Assembly (NCBI GenBank): GCA_964006375.1
Contig: OZ023265.1
Span: 156,714,547 to 156,778,546, forward strand
DNA from: Tillus elongatus
Taxonomy: Eukaryota; Arthropoda; Insecta; Coleoptera; Cleridae
Direction of reading: 5' to 3'
DNA length: 64,000 nt
This document shows positions 20,781 through 31,833 of the stretch, in pieces. A program made the translations under genes and the position numbers. Under the pieces are notes generated by a model. It was given only the letters and a program-made list of their open reading frames with translations. It was not told the DNA's origin and did no database searches. Numbering within the stretch: position 1 is the first letter of the stretch; every line of letters starts with the position of its first letter.

Positions 20781-21977
20781 CAAAAATATGTGGCACACTT
20801 TTAATGCACTTTGAAACTGAAACTTGAAGTTAGGAATCTCAGTGTTGTGTATGTTACCTGATAAAATTACTTTGTACCTCAAACAGACATCTGGCTCCCG
20901 TTTTTGCATTAAACTAAAACTTGAAATTGATAGTATGTGGTGTGCACTGGACGGTTCGGAAGAGAAAGCAAAGGGGCATAAAGTAAATGAAGTATTTCCC
21001 CCTGTGTTCTAAAAAAGGTGTGTAATTATTCTCATTGTGTCTAGAATGACATTCAGGTGAAGCCTCGTTTCACGGAGTGCCACGATCCGAACATTTAAGA
21101 CCTCCAGTGAGGCATAGTCCAAGAAGAGCTTTGCGATTTATCAGAATTTGGACATGAATGAAACGAGAGGGCAATCTAAAGGTCAGTAATGAGTTGAAAT
21201 CCTTGCGATACACGTCTTAATATTGGGTGAGGTAGTAATAGGTTTGTCTCCGCTTAGTCAGCAAACAGTGATCTGGCCTGAATCACCACAATACCTTCCC
21301 CCTTGCGTCTCCTACTGCCTAAGGGTCCAAAGCAAGATAATTTTTAAGTGGTATTTGGGTTATTCTTCTACTTCTTGACCTGCCAAACCTCCGAAAATCC
21401 AAGACTTCCAGTGAGGCTATAGTGCGAGAAGGGCTCGGGAAAAACTGTGGCACCATGGAAGTAGAAAAGGCAACCAATGAATATTGAAATGAAAATATCA
21501 TTCTTTAATTCTACGCCACTGTGGAGACTGACAGTGACATCGGGGACCTCGATACACACCAGGTCATCAACCCTCCAAGCGATCCAAATTCTCTATGCTA
21601 GTGCATTCACCATATGTGTAAGATTAGGCCCAGCCGTGTGATTTCTCGTAGCAATAGGGTGCCTAGATGTATGTGCTTTCATGTCCGTTTCATTGTATTG
21701 ATCAGATAGAAAACTTTGTTAAATAAATTAGGTATTTGCGAATTATTGCGTTTTTCTCTGTGTTCCAATTCCATACTCTGAACAAACACAACCTGGTCCA
21801 AGTCCTAGATTTTCACGTCTCCATATTTCTCCTGGTAGTCCAAAAAATTAGTCATTTTCAGTAAGCAAAGTTAGAAGCTTTAAATTAAGGTAAGCGAATA
21901 TATTTCAGGTCACCTGTAGTAATATAATGCAGTCAAGGATTTAATTGCATATTAGTCAACATTGCAAAATAGGCTAA

Positions 21978-21981
<4 letters not shown>
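20781..21981. other. No gene recognised; weak internal duplication
   Basis: The right edge of the tandem array decays into this region. Two stretches (about 21090-21200 and 21400-21500) share CCAGTGAGGC and a following AGAAG…GCT pattern, hinting at an old duplication. No coding signal was found. Confidence 0.4.
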
Positions 21982-22040
<59 letters not shown>

Positions 22041-22050
22041 GTGTGTGTGT
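21982..22050. repeat. (TA)n followed by (GT)n microsatellite
   Basis: TA runs from about 21982 to 22039 and then becomes GTGTGTGTGT. Confidence 0.97.
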
Positions 22051-23299
22051 ATGCATATAGTCTGATGTTTTTTTATGAGCATTAATTTAATATTGTTCTG
22101 TTATTTGTTTATCTGTCGTTTTCTCAAGCGATAACCAAATGCAAGTTATTTAAAATTATAATTGTACATTAGATTACAAATTCTAGTTGTATGATGCAAG
22201 AATGATAAATAAACCATTAGTTTTTTATTATTATTGTAACTAAATTTTAGCATTTAAGAAGTACATTAATATAGCACTATCCATATACGCGGTATTATAA
22301 TATTTGTTTGCATAAGGCAATCCACTAAAATAATTTAATTCTGTAAGAAATAGTACATAAATGATAAGCTGAAAACTGCAAATTATTATGGCTATCAATT
22401 TTCCACACTTTCAGCTTTGTAATAGAAGTAATCAATAAATGTCTGTGTACAAATGGGGTCCCCTTTCACCTATTAATAGTCACTTATCAAAAATCGAAAT
22501 CTTTTAACTATTTAACAGTTTACTAATTACAAATCTGTACTCTATAAACCTACAATCTTGTGTTATGCATCACTAGCAAATAACAAACACCGTCAGAACA
22601 TTACATTGACGCTGCAGTGTGAAATGCAATTTCGATGTTGTCAGAAGGACTAGAAAGCAATGTATTAACTTTTTAGTCTCCTAACCTAGAAAGAGATTAG
22701 CTGGTATCTTTCCGATGAAATATTGAGCTAATCGCACGTGTCTTTTGTACTGAATATACACGCTTTTGTTTCATTTACTTTGATATGCCAAATTATTGTA
22801 CTTGTCCAATAAAAAAGTAATAACTTACTTTCTTCCTTTTCAATTTATAATTTGACAAGCTTTGAAATTAACTAGATATTAGCCGGTACGAGATCCCTTT
22901 TTTCCTTAAGTCTTGAAGATTTATGCTTCATAAAAATGTGCGAACGCAGTAACTGCGTTTGTTGGCGATTTTTTATAAAAGAATGTTGAATTAAATAACA
23001 TAATTTTCTATTAATCTAAAATCGTAAGCCTGTTCAGTTCCTTGATGGTGACCCGAAATGGGGTGATAGTAGGGTCTACCTTGAATAGCCTGTACTAATT
23101 TATACCATTATATAAAAAAAGTTCCTTTCAAAGCACTGTTTACAAACTAACAATTGGAAGACGTAAACAGTGTATTTGTATCTTATTCCAAAATCCTCAC
23201 CAGTATACTTCCTTTGACACATGACACCAGGTTTTCTGCCAAATATCTTGTCTCTAAGTCAAGTAATTTTCATAATCTTGTTTAGCGTACACACTAAAT
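22051..23299. other. No gene; diverged M end near 22945
   Basis: AT-rich. At about 22943-22975 lies a diverged M-end motif (GCAGTAACTGCGTTTG). Nothing else is recognised. Confidence 0.4.
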
Positions 23300-23480
23300 C
23301 GGGTTTACTTTTTGAAGCTATGTCTTCAAGCCCAACTTTACAACAGAATAAAAACTGTCAAGTCTACAAGGATACGATTCCAAATGAATGCCATGGAGTT
23401 TACAAAATTCGTTATTCACAATGTTTGCGAATCTATAAAGGACAAACAGAGTTAGCCGCAATAGAATATAAAAAGGTACC
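23300..23480 (+). pseudogene. GIY-YIG endonuclease fragment (Penelope-like?)
   Basis: Within an open stretch (23221-23496) the residues HGVYKIRYSQCLRIYKGQTE fit the start of a GIY-YIG nuclease domain: GVYKI for GIY and YKGQT for YIG-x-T. A spacer with one cysteine lies between. Penelope-like retroelements carry such a domain at their C-terminus. The catalytic arginine and glutamate further on are not seen; the frame ends after about 20 more residues. It is short and on its own, so it is a relic if real. The hammerhead motifs nearby are also typical of Penelope-like elements. Confidence 0.5.
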
Positions 23481-23730
23481 CTCGTTACAGACCTAAGTTT
23501 TGTTAAATGGTTCACGCTTTATAATACAAACACGCGTACCAAATCAGGTTGGCCTCACTTTGTTGTTTCCGGAGATATAAAGTTTTCCCGAAAGAAAACA
23601 CAAAATTTTCCGGGAAAACCTAGACCAGTTCTCCTGGCTAAGAAACTTATCCAAGCCACTTACAAAAGGAAGGTACTCAGCGAATTTGATCACAATGGGC
23701 CCATTATATTTTAAGTTATCGGTGTGACAC

Positions 23731-23823
<93 letters not shown>
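23731..23823. repeat. (TA)n microsatellite
   Basis: About 90 bp of TA inside the second R unit. Confidence 0.97.
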
Positions 23824-23825
<2 letters not shown>

Positions 23826-24169
23826 AATTGAAACTGACCCTGGATATGGGTTTTAGGGGGCCTAGTTGACGCTCATTTGACGAAATGTGTTCTAAATGCA
23901 AATGTCGGGAGTCTCCTGATTTGTGCATTTTTTAAAGAAAACTTGTGAAGCCACGGGAAAGTCTACGAATGTATTAAATATGGAACGGTTTCAACAAGTT
24001 AGGGCAAGAACAGACAACCAGCTTTTAAAAGTTTTCATCTCTTCTTTATTAAATTACGTTTTTACAAAAGCTCGCTAAACAATTCATCGGAATAACAACA
24101 ATCTGATCAGATAACGCTAAAGTGAAAGAAGACTTAAAAAAAATCATAAAAATTGAAGTCACTAACTAG

Positions 24170-24240
24170 GATTGGAACTTGCCATGTAGTACTCGACTAT
24201 CGGAGATGTGCAGGGCTTAACCGACTCATCCACGCTTGAT
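24170..24240 (-). other. tRNA-like sequence inside repeat R (copy of 5101-5172)
   Basis: The minus strand carries a TGAGTCGGTTAAGCC box-A-like motif and a CAAGTTCCAATCC box-B-like motif. It ends in TAGTTAGTGAC, as at 5101-5172. Confidence 0.5.
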
Positions 24241-24775
24241 ATGGAAGACTGGCAGGAATATACAGTAGTGCGTTAATTTTATTAACGTCTTTTCTCTTTT
24301 ACCCACAGAGTTTTTATTTATAATGGATTTTTGGCTCATATTTGAACAAACTGAAAGAATATAAAGACTTAGACACATATCTAGGAGCTTGTTAGTCATT
24401 TCGTGTCGTATTTTTCACTCGCGTTCGTACACCTGCCATAATTATCAATTTTGAGGTTTTAACTTTGCCTGATCAGATTTAATTAATTAAAAATTAATTT
24501 ACCTCTTACTTTTTTTGTCTTTTAACATATAGATCTGAATTTTCGTGCATATAATAATTCTTGTAAGGGAATGAGGGAAATGAGCATACCAAATTTCGTT
24601 GACCTTACTTTGTTACTTTAGGAGATAATTTTTTTTTCTGCGGAAAACACAATATTTTCCGGGAAAACTTGGGCCCATTTTCCTGGACAACGAACTCATC
24701 CAAGCCATTTGCAAAAGTAAGGTATGTAGAAGATTTTATCAAAATGGGCCTATTATTTTTTAAGTTATCGGTGTG

Positions 24776-24777
<2 letters not shown>

Positions 24778-24870
<93 letters not shown>
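24778..24870. repeat. (TA)n microsatellite
   Basis: About 90 bp of TA with one C interruption near the right end, inside R copy 4a. Confidence 0.97.
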
Positions 24871-24871
<1 letters not shown>

Positions 24872-24970
24872 AAATTGAAACTGACCCAGGCTATGGGTTC
24901 TAGGAGGCCTGGTTCGCGCCCATTTGAAGAAATTTTTTCAAAATTCCAAAGTCGGAATCTCCTCATACAG

Positions 24971-25403
24971 ATTTTTTAAAAAGAAAATTCACTAAAAGAA
25001 AAACACACTAAGATCTATTATTTTTATTATTGTCTTTTTTTAGTATTTTACCCTCATCACCGCTTTGACAATGTGAAAATGCCATTAAAGCCGCAGATAT
25101 GTAGATTTGACGACACACATAACCTTCTCATTAATTGTTATGGTTACTTGAGAAGAGGTTTGCATACTAAAAATTTCATTGGACCCGCACTAGATCACTT
25201 ACGGTCACCCATCCACTAATCTGCGCCACCGAAATAGCCACTCATAAATATTTGCATTTTACAAGTTGACGTAGTACTAATGGTATTTAATCTGTTAGTT
25301 TGAAGTTTGATCCGACATTTGTCAAAAGAGTTATGAATAATATTTGAAAATATTCATGGATAAAAAAGGCAAGCATCTGTCAACAAAGATGTGTTAGATA
25401 ATC
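24971..25403. other. No recognisable feature
   Basis: AT-rich stretch before the hammerhead element. Confidence 0.4.
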
Positions 25404-25413
25404 TATATTAGGA
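25404..25413. repeat. Target-site duplication, left (TATATTAGGA)
   Basis: The 10-bp word TATATTAGGA is repeated exactly at 26222-26231. The two copies bracket the hammerhead element. Confidence 0.75.
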
Positions 25414-25620
25414 GAACTAAGTGAAAGGTGGACGTGCCTCCACCTAGTTGCGGAACCAAGTAATATGTTGTCACGCCAGCTCCAAATAACGCAAAGTGTT
25501 AAAAAATAGGGACCGTATACAACCAAATAACAATTCAGTAAATTGTCAGCCCTGGCCCATTTCTACCCTAATATAGGGACAAAGTATGTAAGGCTAGATG
25601 CATTCTCGCAACAATTAGAA

Positions 25621-25661
25621 CTGTAGACCGATTTCGCTTTCGTTAGAGCTCTTCAGTACGG
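25621..25661 (-). ncRNA. Hammerhead ribozyme motif, family 1a (partly decayed)
   Basis: The minus strand has stem I CCGTA / TACAG (one mismatch), core CTGAAGA, stem II GCTCT / AAAGC (one mismatch), GAAA, stem III ATC / GGT (one wobble) and C. The core is intact and the stems are weakened. Confidence 0.65.
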
Positions 25662-25850
25662 CATACCAATTGCAGCGAAAATACACCTATAAAGTAATAC
25701 GGCTATAGTATCCAGCCTTTCAACACTAAGTGAGTGGTGGACGTGCCGCCACCTAGTTGCGGAACCAAGTAGTATGTTGTCACGCCAGCTCCAAATAACA
25801 CAAAGTGTTAAAAAATAGAGACTGTATAGAACCAACTAGCAATTGGTATG

Positions 25851-25891
25851 CCGTACTGAAGAGCTCTAACGAGAGCGAAACCGGTCTATGG
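25851..25891 (+). ncRNA. Hammerhead ribozyme, family 1b (all core residues present)
   Basis: Stem I is CCGTA (25851-25855) with TATGG (25887-25891), five pairs including one G·U. The core CTGAAGA (25856-25862) fits CUGANGA with N7=A. Stem II is GCTCT (25863-25867) with AGAGC (25872-25876), five perfect pairs around an AACG loop. GAA is at 25877-25879. Stem III is the palindrome ACCGGT (25880-25885). C at 25886 is the cleavage residue, so the cut should fall between 25886 and 25887. This is a type I arrangement, with open ends in stem I. The minimal loop-less stem III suggests action as a dimer or within a tandem transcript. Confidence 0.8.
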
Positions 25892-26148
25892 ATCTAATTG
25901 TTGCGAGAATACATCTATCCTTACATACTTTGTCCCTATATTAGGGTAGAAATGGGCCAGGGCTGACAATTTACTAAATTGTTAGTTGGTTGTATACAGT
26001 CTCTATTTTTTAACACTCTTTGTTATTTGGAGCTGACATGACAACATACTACTTGGTTCCGGAACTAAGTGGAGGCACGTCCACCACTCACTTAGTGTTG
26101 AAAGGCTGGCTACTATAGCCATATTACTTTATAGGTGTATTTGGTATG

Positions 26149-26189
26149 CCGTACTGAAGAGCTCTAACGAGAGCGAAACCAATCTACGG
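26149..26189 (+). ncRNA. Hammerhead ribozyme motif, family 1c (stem III broken)
   Basis: It has the same layout, 298 bp after 1b. Stem I CCGTA / TACGG (perfect), core CTGAAGA and stem II GCTCT / AGAGC (perfect) are present. The expected GGTC has become AATC, so stem III is lost and activity is doubtful. Confidence 0.7.
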
Positions 26190-26221
26190 TTATAATTGTT
26201 GCGAGAATGCATCTAGCCTTA

Positions 26222-26231
26222 TATATTAGGA
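26222..26231. repeat. Target-site duplication, right (TATATTAGGA)
   Basis: Exact copy of 25404-25413. Confidence 0.75.
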
Positions 26232-26759
26232 TGGTGGAGATAATGATTAAATTTTAAAGGTGACATTTTAAACGTCTTATTTAGCGTTAGCATATTTAGG
26301 TAGATACATTAATTGACAAAAATGATGTTAGTTTACATGCAGAAATGAAAGCTCTTATGTTAGATGTATACTTTAAAAAACAATACATAAATAAAAAATA
26401 AATTGTCCCATCCAATAAAAGTTATTCTTGTTTTTTTTTACAAAACTAAATTTAAAACTTTTGTTATATTTAAGATCTTTAACGCAAATTTTTACTTCTC
26501 TTTCGTCTATAAAGTTGACTCCATTGTGTTTATTAAACAAAACTTTTATTGTTTAGCCGTCCAGTGCTCCGAAAAAGTATAATATTTTAAAATGCCTATA
26601 ATATAAATTTCTCTCAAAGTTAGAAACTTGTAGCTTTGTGAATGCTACAGTCGCTAAAAAGGTAATGTGGGTACAGCGTTAAAACATGTTATTTTTCTAA
26701 TTACAAACTTTTTCCTGAAATAAATATAAATTCCCAAAACTCCATTTTTCATAGAGTCA
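26232..26759. other. No recognisable feature
   Basis: AT-rich stretch. Confidence 0.4.
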
Positions 26760-27084
26760 AAATTTGGAAATTTGGTTCATACTTATAAAGACAATGCGTG
26801 TACCAAATTTCTTTTAAATAGCCTCGTGTTTTTAAAGACTTAAAAATTTTTCTGTAGAAAATGTCTATAATTCAATTTTTCATTTAGCCAGGAACATAAA
26901 TCTGGGATGAGATTTTGTCTCTATAGAGCCAGTTCCTATACCAAATTGAATTTATATAGCTTTGTCATTTTTGGGGACAAAAAATTTTCAAAAGACACCT
27001 CAATTTTCCCTGGAAGAGCTGGTCACATCAATGTTATCCAAGCCACTTACAAAAGCAAGATGCATGCAAAATTTAATCATATAA
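26760..27084 (-). repeat. Dispersed repeat R, fragment
   Basis: Diverged R sequence in minus orientation, recognisable by GTGTACCAAATTTC, CAATTTTCCCTGGAAGAGC and CCAAGCCACTTACAAAAGC. It joins the M end at about 27085. Confidence 0.55.
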
Positions 27085-27350
27085 AAAGTATGGGCGCAGC
27101 AAGTGCGTTATGGTAGCGAATTTTCGTAAAAATGTTTTAATGGTAAATATGTCTTGTTTTAAAAATAATGACATTTGGTTAGCAGTATAACCTATATAGT
27201 AGTAACAATGTACCACATTTCACTAAAATAACTTTGATATTTTAAGAAGTGAAAAAGTTTTCCGAAAATAAACTTTAAAAGTTCCAGAAAAAGCTGTTCA
27301 GATTTCCTGGCCAACAAACGTCTTCAAGCTATTTACACACCTGCCAACAT
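27085..27350 (+). repeat. M-related repeat
   Basis: It begins GGGCGCAGCAAGTGCGTTATGG and matches the inverted copy at 14641-14930 to its end (AGCTATTTACACACCTGCC). Confidence 0.65.
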
Positions 27351-27699
27351 ATAATTATTCACAAACAGCTTTAGGACCAAAAATGAAAAATAAATTCATA
27401 TTTTTTTACAGAGATTGCCTTCAGTAATGTTACACTAAATTATAGTTTTCACAAAAATTCGACAACAACTTACTAAACGTTTATTAGTAGTTACTAACAT
27501 ATGACAAAAATCTTACAAAAAATATTACTATGGAAACAGCTATCTAGTGGTAAAAACGGCGTATCATAATTTATGATATCTGTTTGTGACACATGCCAAA
27601 AACCTGAAAAGTTGCAAAACATTTGAAATAACTCAAAAACGATGAACCATTTTTTTTTTCTTACAAACATGCATTATAACTGGATGGAAAATACAAAAA
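27351..27699. other. No recognisable feature
   Basis: AT-rich stretch, possibly old R sequence. Confidence 0.3.
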
Positions 27700-29065
<1,366 letters not shown>

Positions 29066-29527
29066 AAGTAATTCAAATATCTCCTCACCAATTGTTTTGA
29101 AATTTGGCAGCGTTGTTTGTAATAATAATGGGCTGATTTTACCCTAATTAGATAAATATTGTTAAGTCCATTGGCATTAGGGGGGACACCTCAACAAAAA
29201 TTATTTTTCGTGTTTGTGATTTTCTGTATGATAAATGGACATGCCATAAGAAGGTTTTTATTTTTTATCGTGTAAACGATTCAAGATACGGAGAAATTTC
29301 AAGAGACAAAAAACTTTTAGTTTTAGTTTCTTTATCTTAAGATAATATACAAATCATATTGCACTCAGTGGCGTACATTTTTATGTCACTAAATTTTGTT
29401 GAGGTGCCCCCCTTAACGCCAATGGACTAAACAATCTGTACTTAATTAGGGCCAAATAAGCCCATTAATAATAGAAACCACGCTGCCAAATTGCAAAACA
29501 ATCAGTGAGGAAATATTTGAATTGTTT
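29066..29527. mobile_element. Inverted-repeat (foldback/MITE-like) element
   Basis: Arms of about 130 bp (29066-29196 and 29399-29527) are inverted copies. The left reads ATTCAAATATCTCCTCAC at its outside and CCATTGGCATTAGGGGGG further in; the right reads CCCCCCTTAACGCCAATGG and ends GAGGAAATATTTGAAT. The centre of about 200 bp has no ORF. It lies directly next to M copy 3. Confidence 0.75.
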
Positions 29528-29529
29528 AA

Positions 29530-29862
29530 AAAACTCTGGACGCAGCAAGTGCGTTATGGTAGTAAATTTTCATTAAAATGTTTTTATTGCAAATATGTGT
29601 GTTTTCTTTTTATTTTAGAAAGCAGGAATCAATTTTGGTTACCAGTATGACCTATATAATAAAAACAATGTGCCATGTTTCATATAAATAACTTTATTGT
29701 GTGAAAATGTACAAAAATTTCCAAAAGTATACTTAAAGTGTTCCCGGAAAAACTCGTTTCTTAGTCAACCTTATAGGTTAATAGCAAATTGGGCTATTCA
29801 AATATGAAGTATTTGATCAAAATTCGCTAGCATAACGCACTTGCTGCACCCAGAATTTCTTT
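29530..29862. mobile_element. M repeat (MITE-like), copy 3
   Basis: Both ends are present: CTGGACGCAGCAAGTGCGTT at the left, CATAACGCACTTGCTGC at the right. This copy has the body inverted relative to copies 1, 2 and 5 (it reads TTAATAGCAAATTG near the right end). Confidence 0.8.
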
Positions 29863-30750
29863 TATTACAAACATGCATTATATTTCGATGGAAAATGCAA
29901 AAATGCAATAACATAAAGCGTGTTTGATAAAAAAAAAAAGAAAATTTGTATCACCAACAACTTATGGGCCACCATCCTGTGATTGTAGAAATATTTTTTT
30001 TAATATGTTGCTCAAGACACCCTATAATTAATGTATAAAAAATTTCATGTCTTGTATAATAACGGATATATTGAGCTTTATTGAGTTTTTACGAAAATTC
30101 GACAAAAATTATATACCATTAAACGATAAACTCTATAGCTAAGACTACTGCCAAGCATCAGAGAAAGGGTCTATTTGAAATGAATCTTCTGGAAACATTT
30201 TAGTAAAATGAAGGACAATGACGGTTGAAACTAAGACTTCAGGGTCTGTAAAACATCCTTCTTGAGACATTTGATTTCCATAGCCCGTATTAGATTCAAG
30301 TTATTTGCCTAAATGTTGCCGATTTTGACGTTTTAAATCGCAACTTTGACGTTTTGGGGAAAACCCCAATTGATTTTTCTCTAAATGCCTATAACTTTTT
30401 TGTCTTTCGACATACATAGCTGAATTTTGGTAGGTAACTTACGCATAAGGATATAAACCCGCGCACCAAATTTGGTTGCCCTTACTTTGTTAATTTCGGA
30501 GACGTAAATTTTTGTCGAAAGAAAACATAAAATTTTCCGGGAAAACCTGGGCAGATTTTCCTGGATAACGAACTTTTCCAAAAGCCATTTGCAAAAGGAA
30601 TTTATTCACCAAACATATAAAAATATAAACTGACCCTGGATATGTGTTCTGGGGGGCCTAATCAGCGCTGATTTGAAGAAATTTTTTCAAAATTCAAAAG
30701 TCGGGATCTCCTCATTAGTGAATTTGTTTAAAGAAAATTCACTAAAAATC
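29863..30750 (-). repeat. Dispersed repeat R, copy 6 (minus)
   Basis: It continues straight from the M right end, as in several other loci (M next to R). Blocks: CACCAACAACTTATGGGCC, ACTACTGCCAAGCATCAG, GACAATGACGGTTGAAAC, TTGCCGATTTTGACG, AAATTTGGTTGCCC, GGCAGATTTTCCTGG and GTCGGGATCTCCTCATTAG. There is no (TA)n at the usual place. Confidence 0.7.
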
Positions 30751-31554
30751 GTTATTTTACACAAAAAATTAACACCTTGTATCTTGGAAACAATGCATTT
30801 TAGCCTAGATTTATCTATAAAAAATTAAACAAACCCCGAATATGGATTCGATGGGTCCTAGTGTGACAATGTGACAAAGTCTTCAACTCATGATCTCCTC
30901 AATCAATTTTCAAGATATCGATGAAACAATAAAAATATACATAGAAATAATACACACCTGTTGATGATAGCTTATCGTACGGAACACAAATTATATAACA
31001 ACTGAAACACTTTTAAAGTTCTTCTTCTTTTCTAGTTCTTCTCGAACAAACCAGTGTTGACCTATAGTTTGTAAACACTTGACAGCATCTGTTATAATAA
31101 CGATCACCGATGAAATATTAATAATAAAAGTGCGAGTGGACCCGTTGGACTGCCACCAGGTAACCGGCTAATGACTCTTCAAGCTCTCGATTCAAAACTG
31201 AACCTGCAACCTGCAACACTGTCACTCTGTGATGTTGTGGGATGCTTGTAATAATTGAAACACCGTCTACGTCCTTGTTCAACGAGTTAAAGTGTGTTAA
31301 TCGGATAGAAGCCTTTACCGTGTAATAGAAAAAACATGAATATCTGCAACGTTTGCTAATGTAGTGAATCGTAATGAAAAGAACGGATCGACAAAATATA
31401 TATGCGCAACGTACCTATGTCAAGTTATTACTGCAATTATGGTAATCATTAGAAGCAAGAGGCTATAAACCGGGAATAAAATGTGAAGAATCTTATTACA
31501 CACATTTATAAAAGCAGTAATTGGTGGTTTACTGTAAATTTCGCAATTTGCATT
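30751..31554. other. No recognisable feature
   Basis: Unique-looking sequence, possibly host intergenic DNA. Confidence 0.4.
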
Positions 31555-31833
31555 GTCCAATGGAATATGCAAGGCTATGAAATTTTGTTGCGTTGGCCTG
31601 CTGCTGATTTCATAAAGGAACCAAGTAGCTTTTGTTGGTAAAGTTTTATTACTGCGTTCAAATATACAGTGCTTTCATTTCAAAACTAGCGACCCTTACA
31701 AATTTCTTTATCAAGGAAATCTGGTTTAAAAAAAAAACAGGTCAATTTTGATTTCGAGGGGCAAGTTCAAAAACAGTATTTTCGGAATTTTACTTTCCGC
31801 CCTCTAAGCCCCAGTCACCCCAACTTTATAAAT

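Larger units (their letters stand above)
23536..24970 (-). repeat. Dispersed repeat R, copies 4a and 4b in tandem (minus)
   Basis: This is the minus-strand counterpart of 4404-5600. One unit runs from 24966 (reading CGACTTTGGAATTTTG after its start) to about 23930 with a (TA)n tract, a tRNA-like segment (24170-24240) and the CCCGTGGCTTCACAAG block. The next unit starts at about 23928, with its own (TA)n, and ends near 23536. Two loci with the same head-to-tail order suggest an element that exists as tandem units. Confidence 0.75.
25414..26221. mobile_element. Hammerhead-ribozyme retroelement (retrozyme-like), locus 1
   Basis: The 808-bp insertion consists of about 298-bp units. A minus-strand array lies left of about 25845: one unit with its hammerhead at 25621-25661, plus a partial unit. 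A plus-strand array lies to the right, with hammerheads at 25851 and 26149, exactly 298 bp apart. A unit holds the ribozyme, CTAATTGTTGCGAGAAT, GTCCCTATATTAGGG, GCCAGGGCTGACAATT, TTTTTTAACAC and a GGCACGTCCACC-like segment. It has no ORF. Perfect 10-bp direct repeats flank the whole. Tandem type I hammerheads plus variable-length target duplications fit retrozymes or Penelope-like terminal repeats. Confidence 0.75.
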
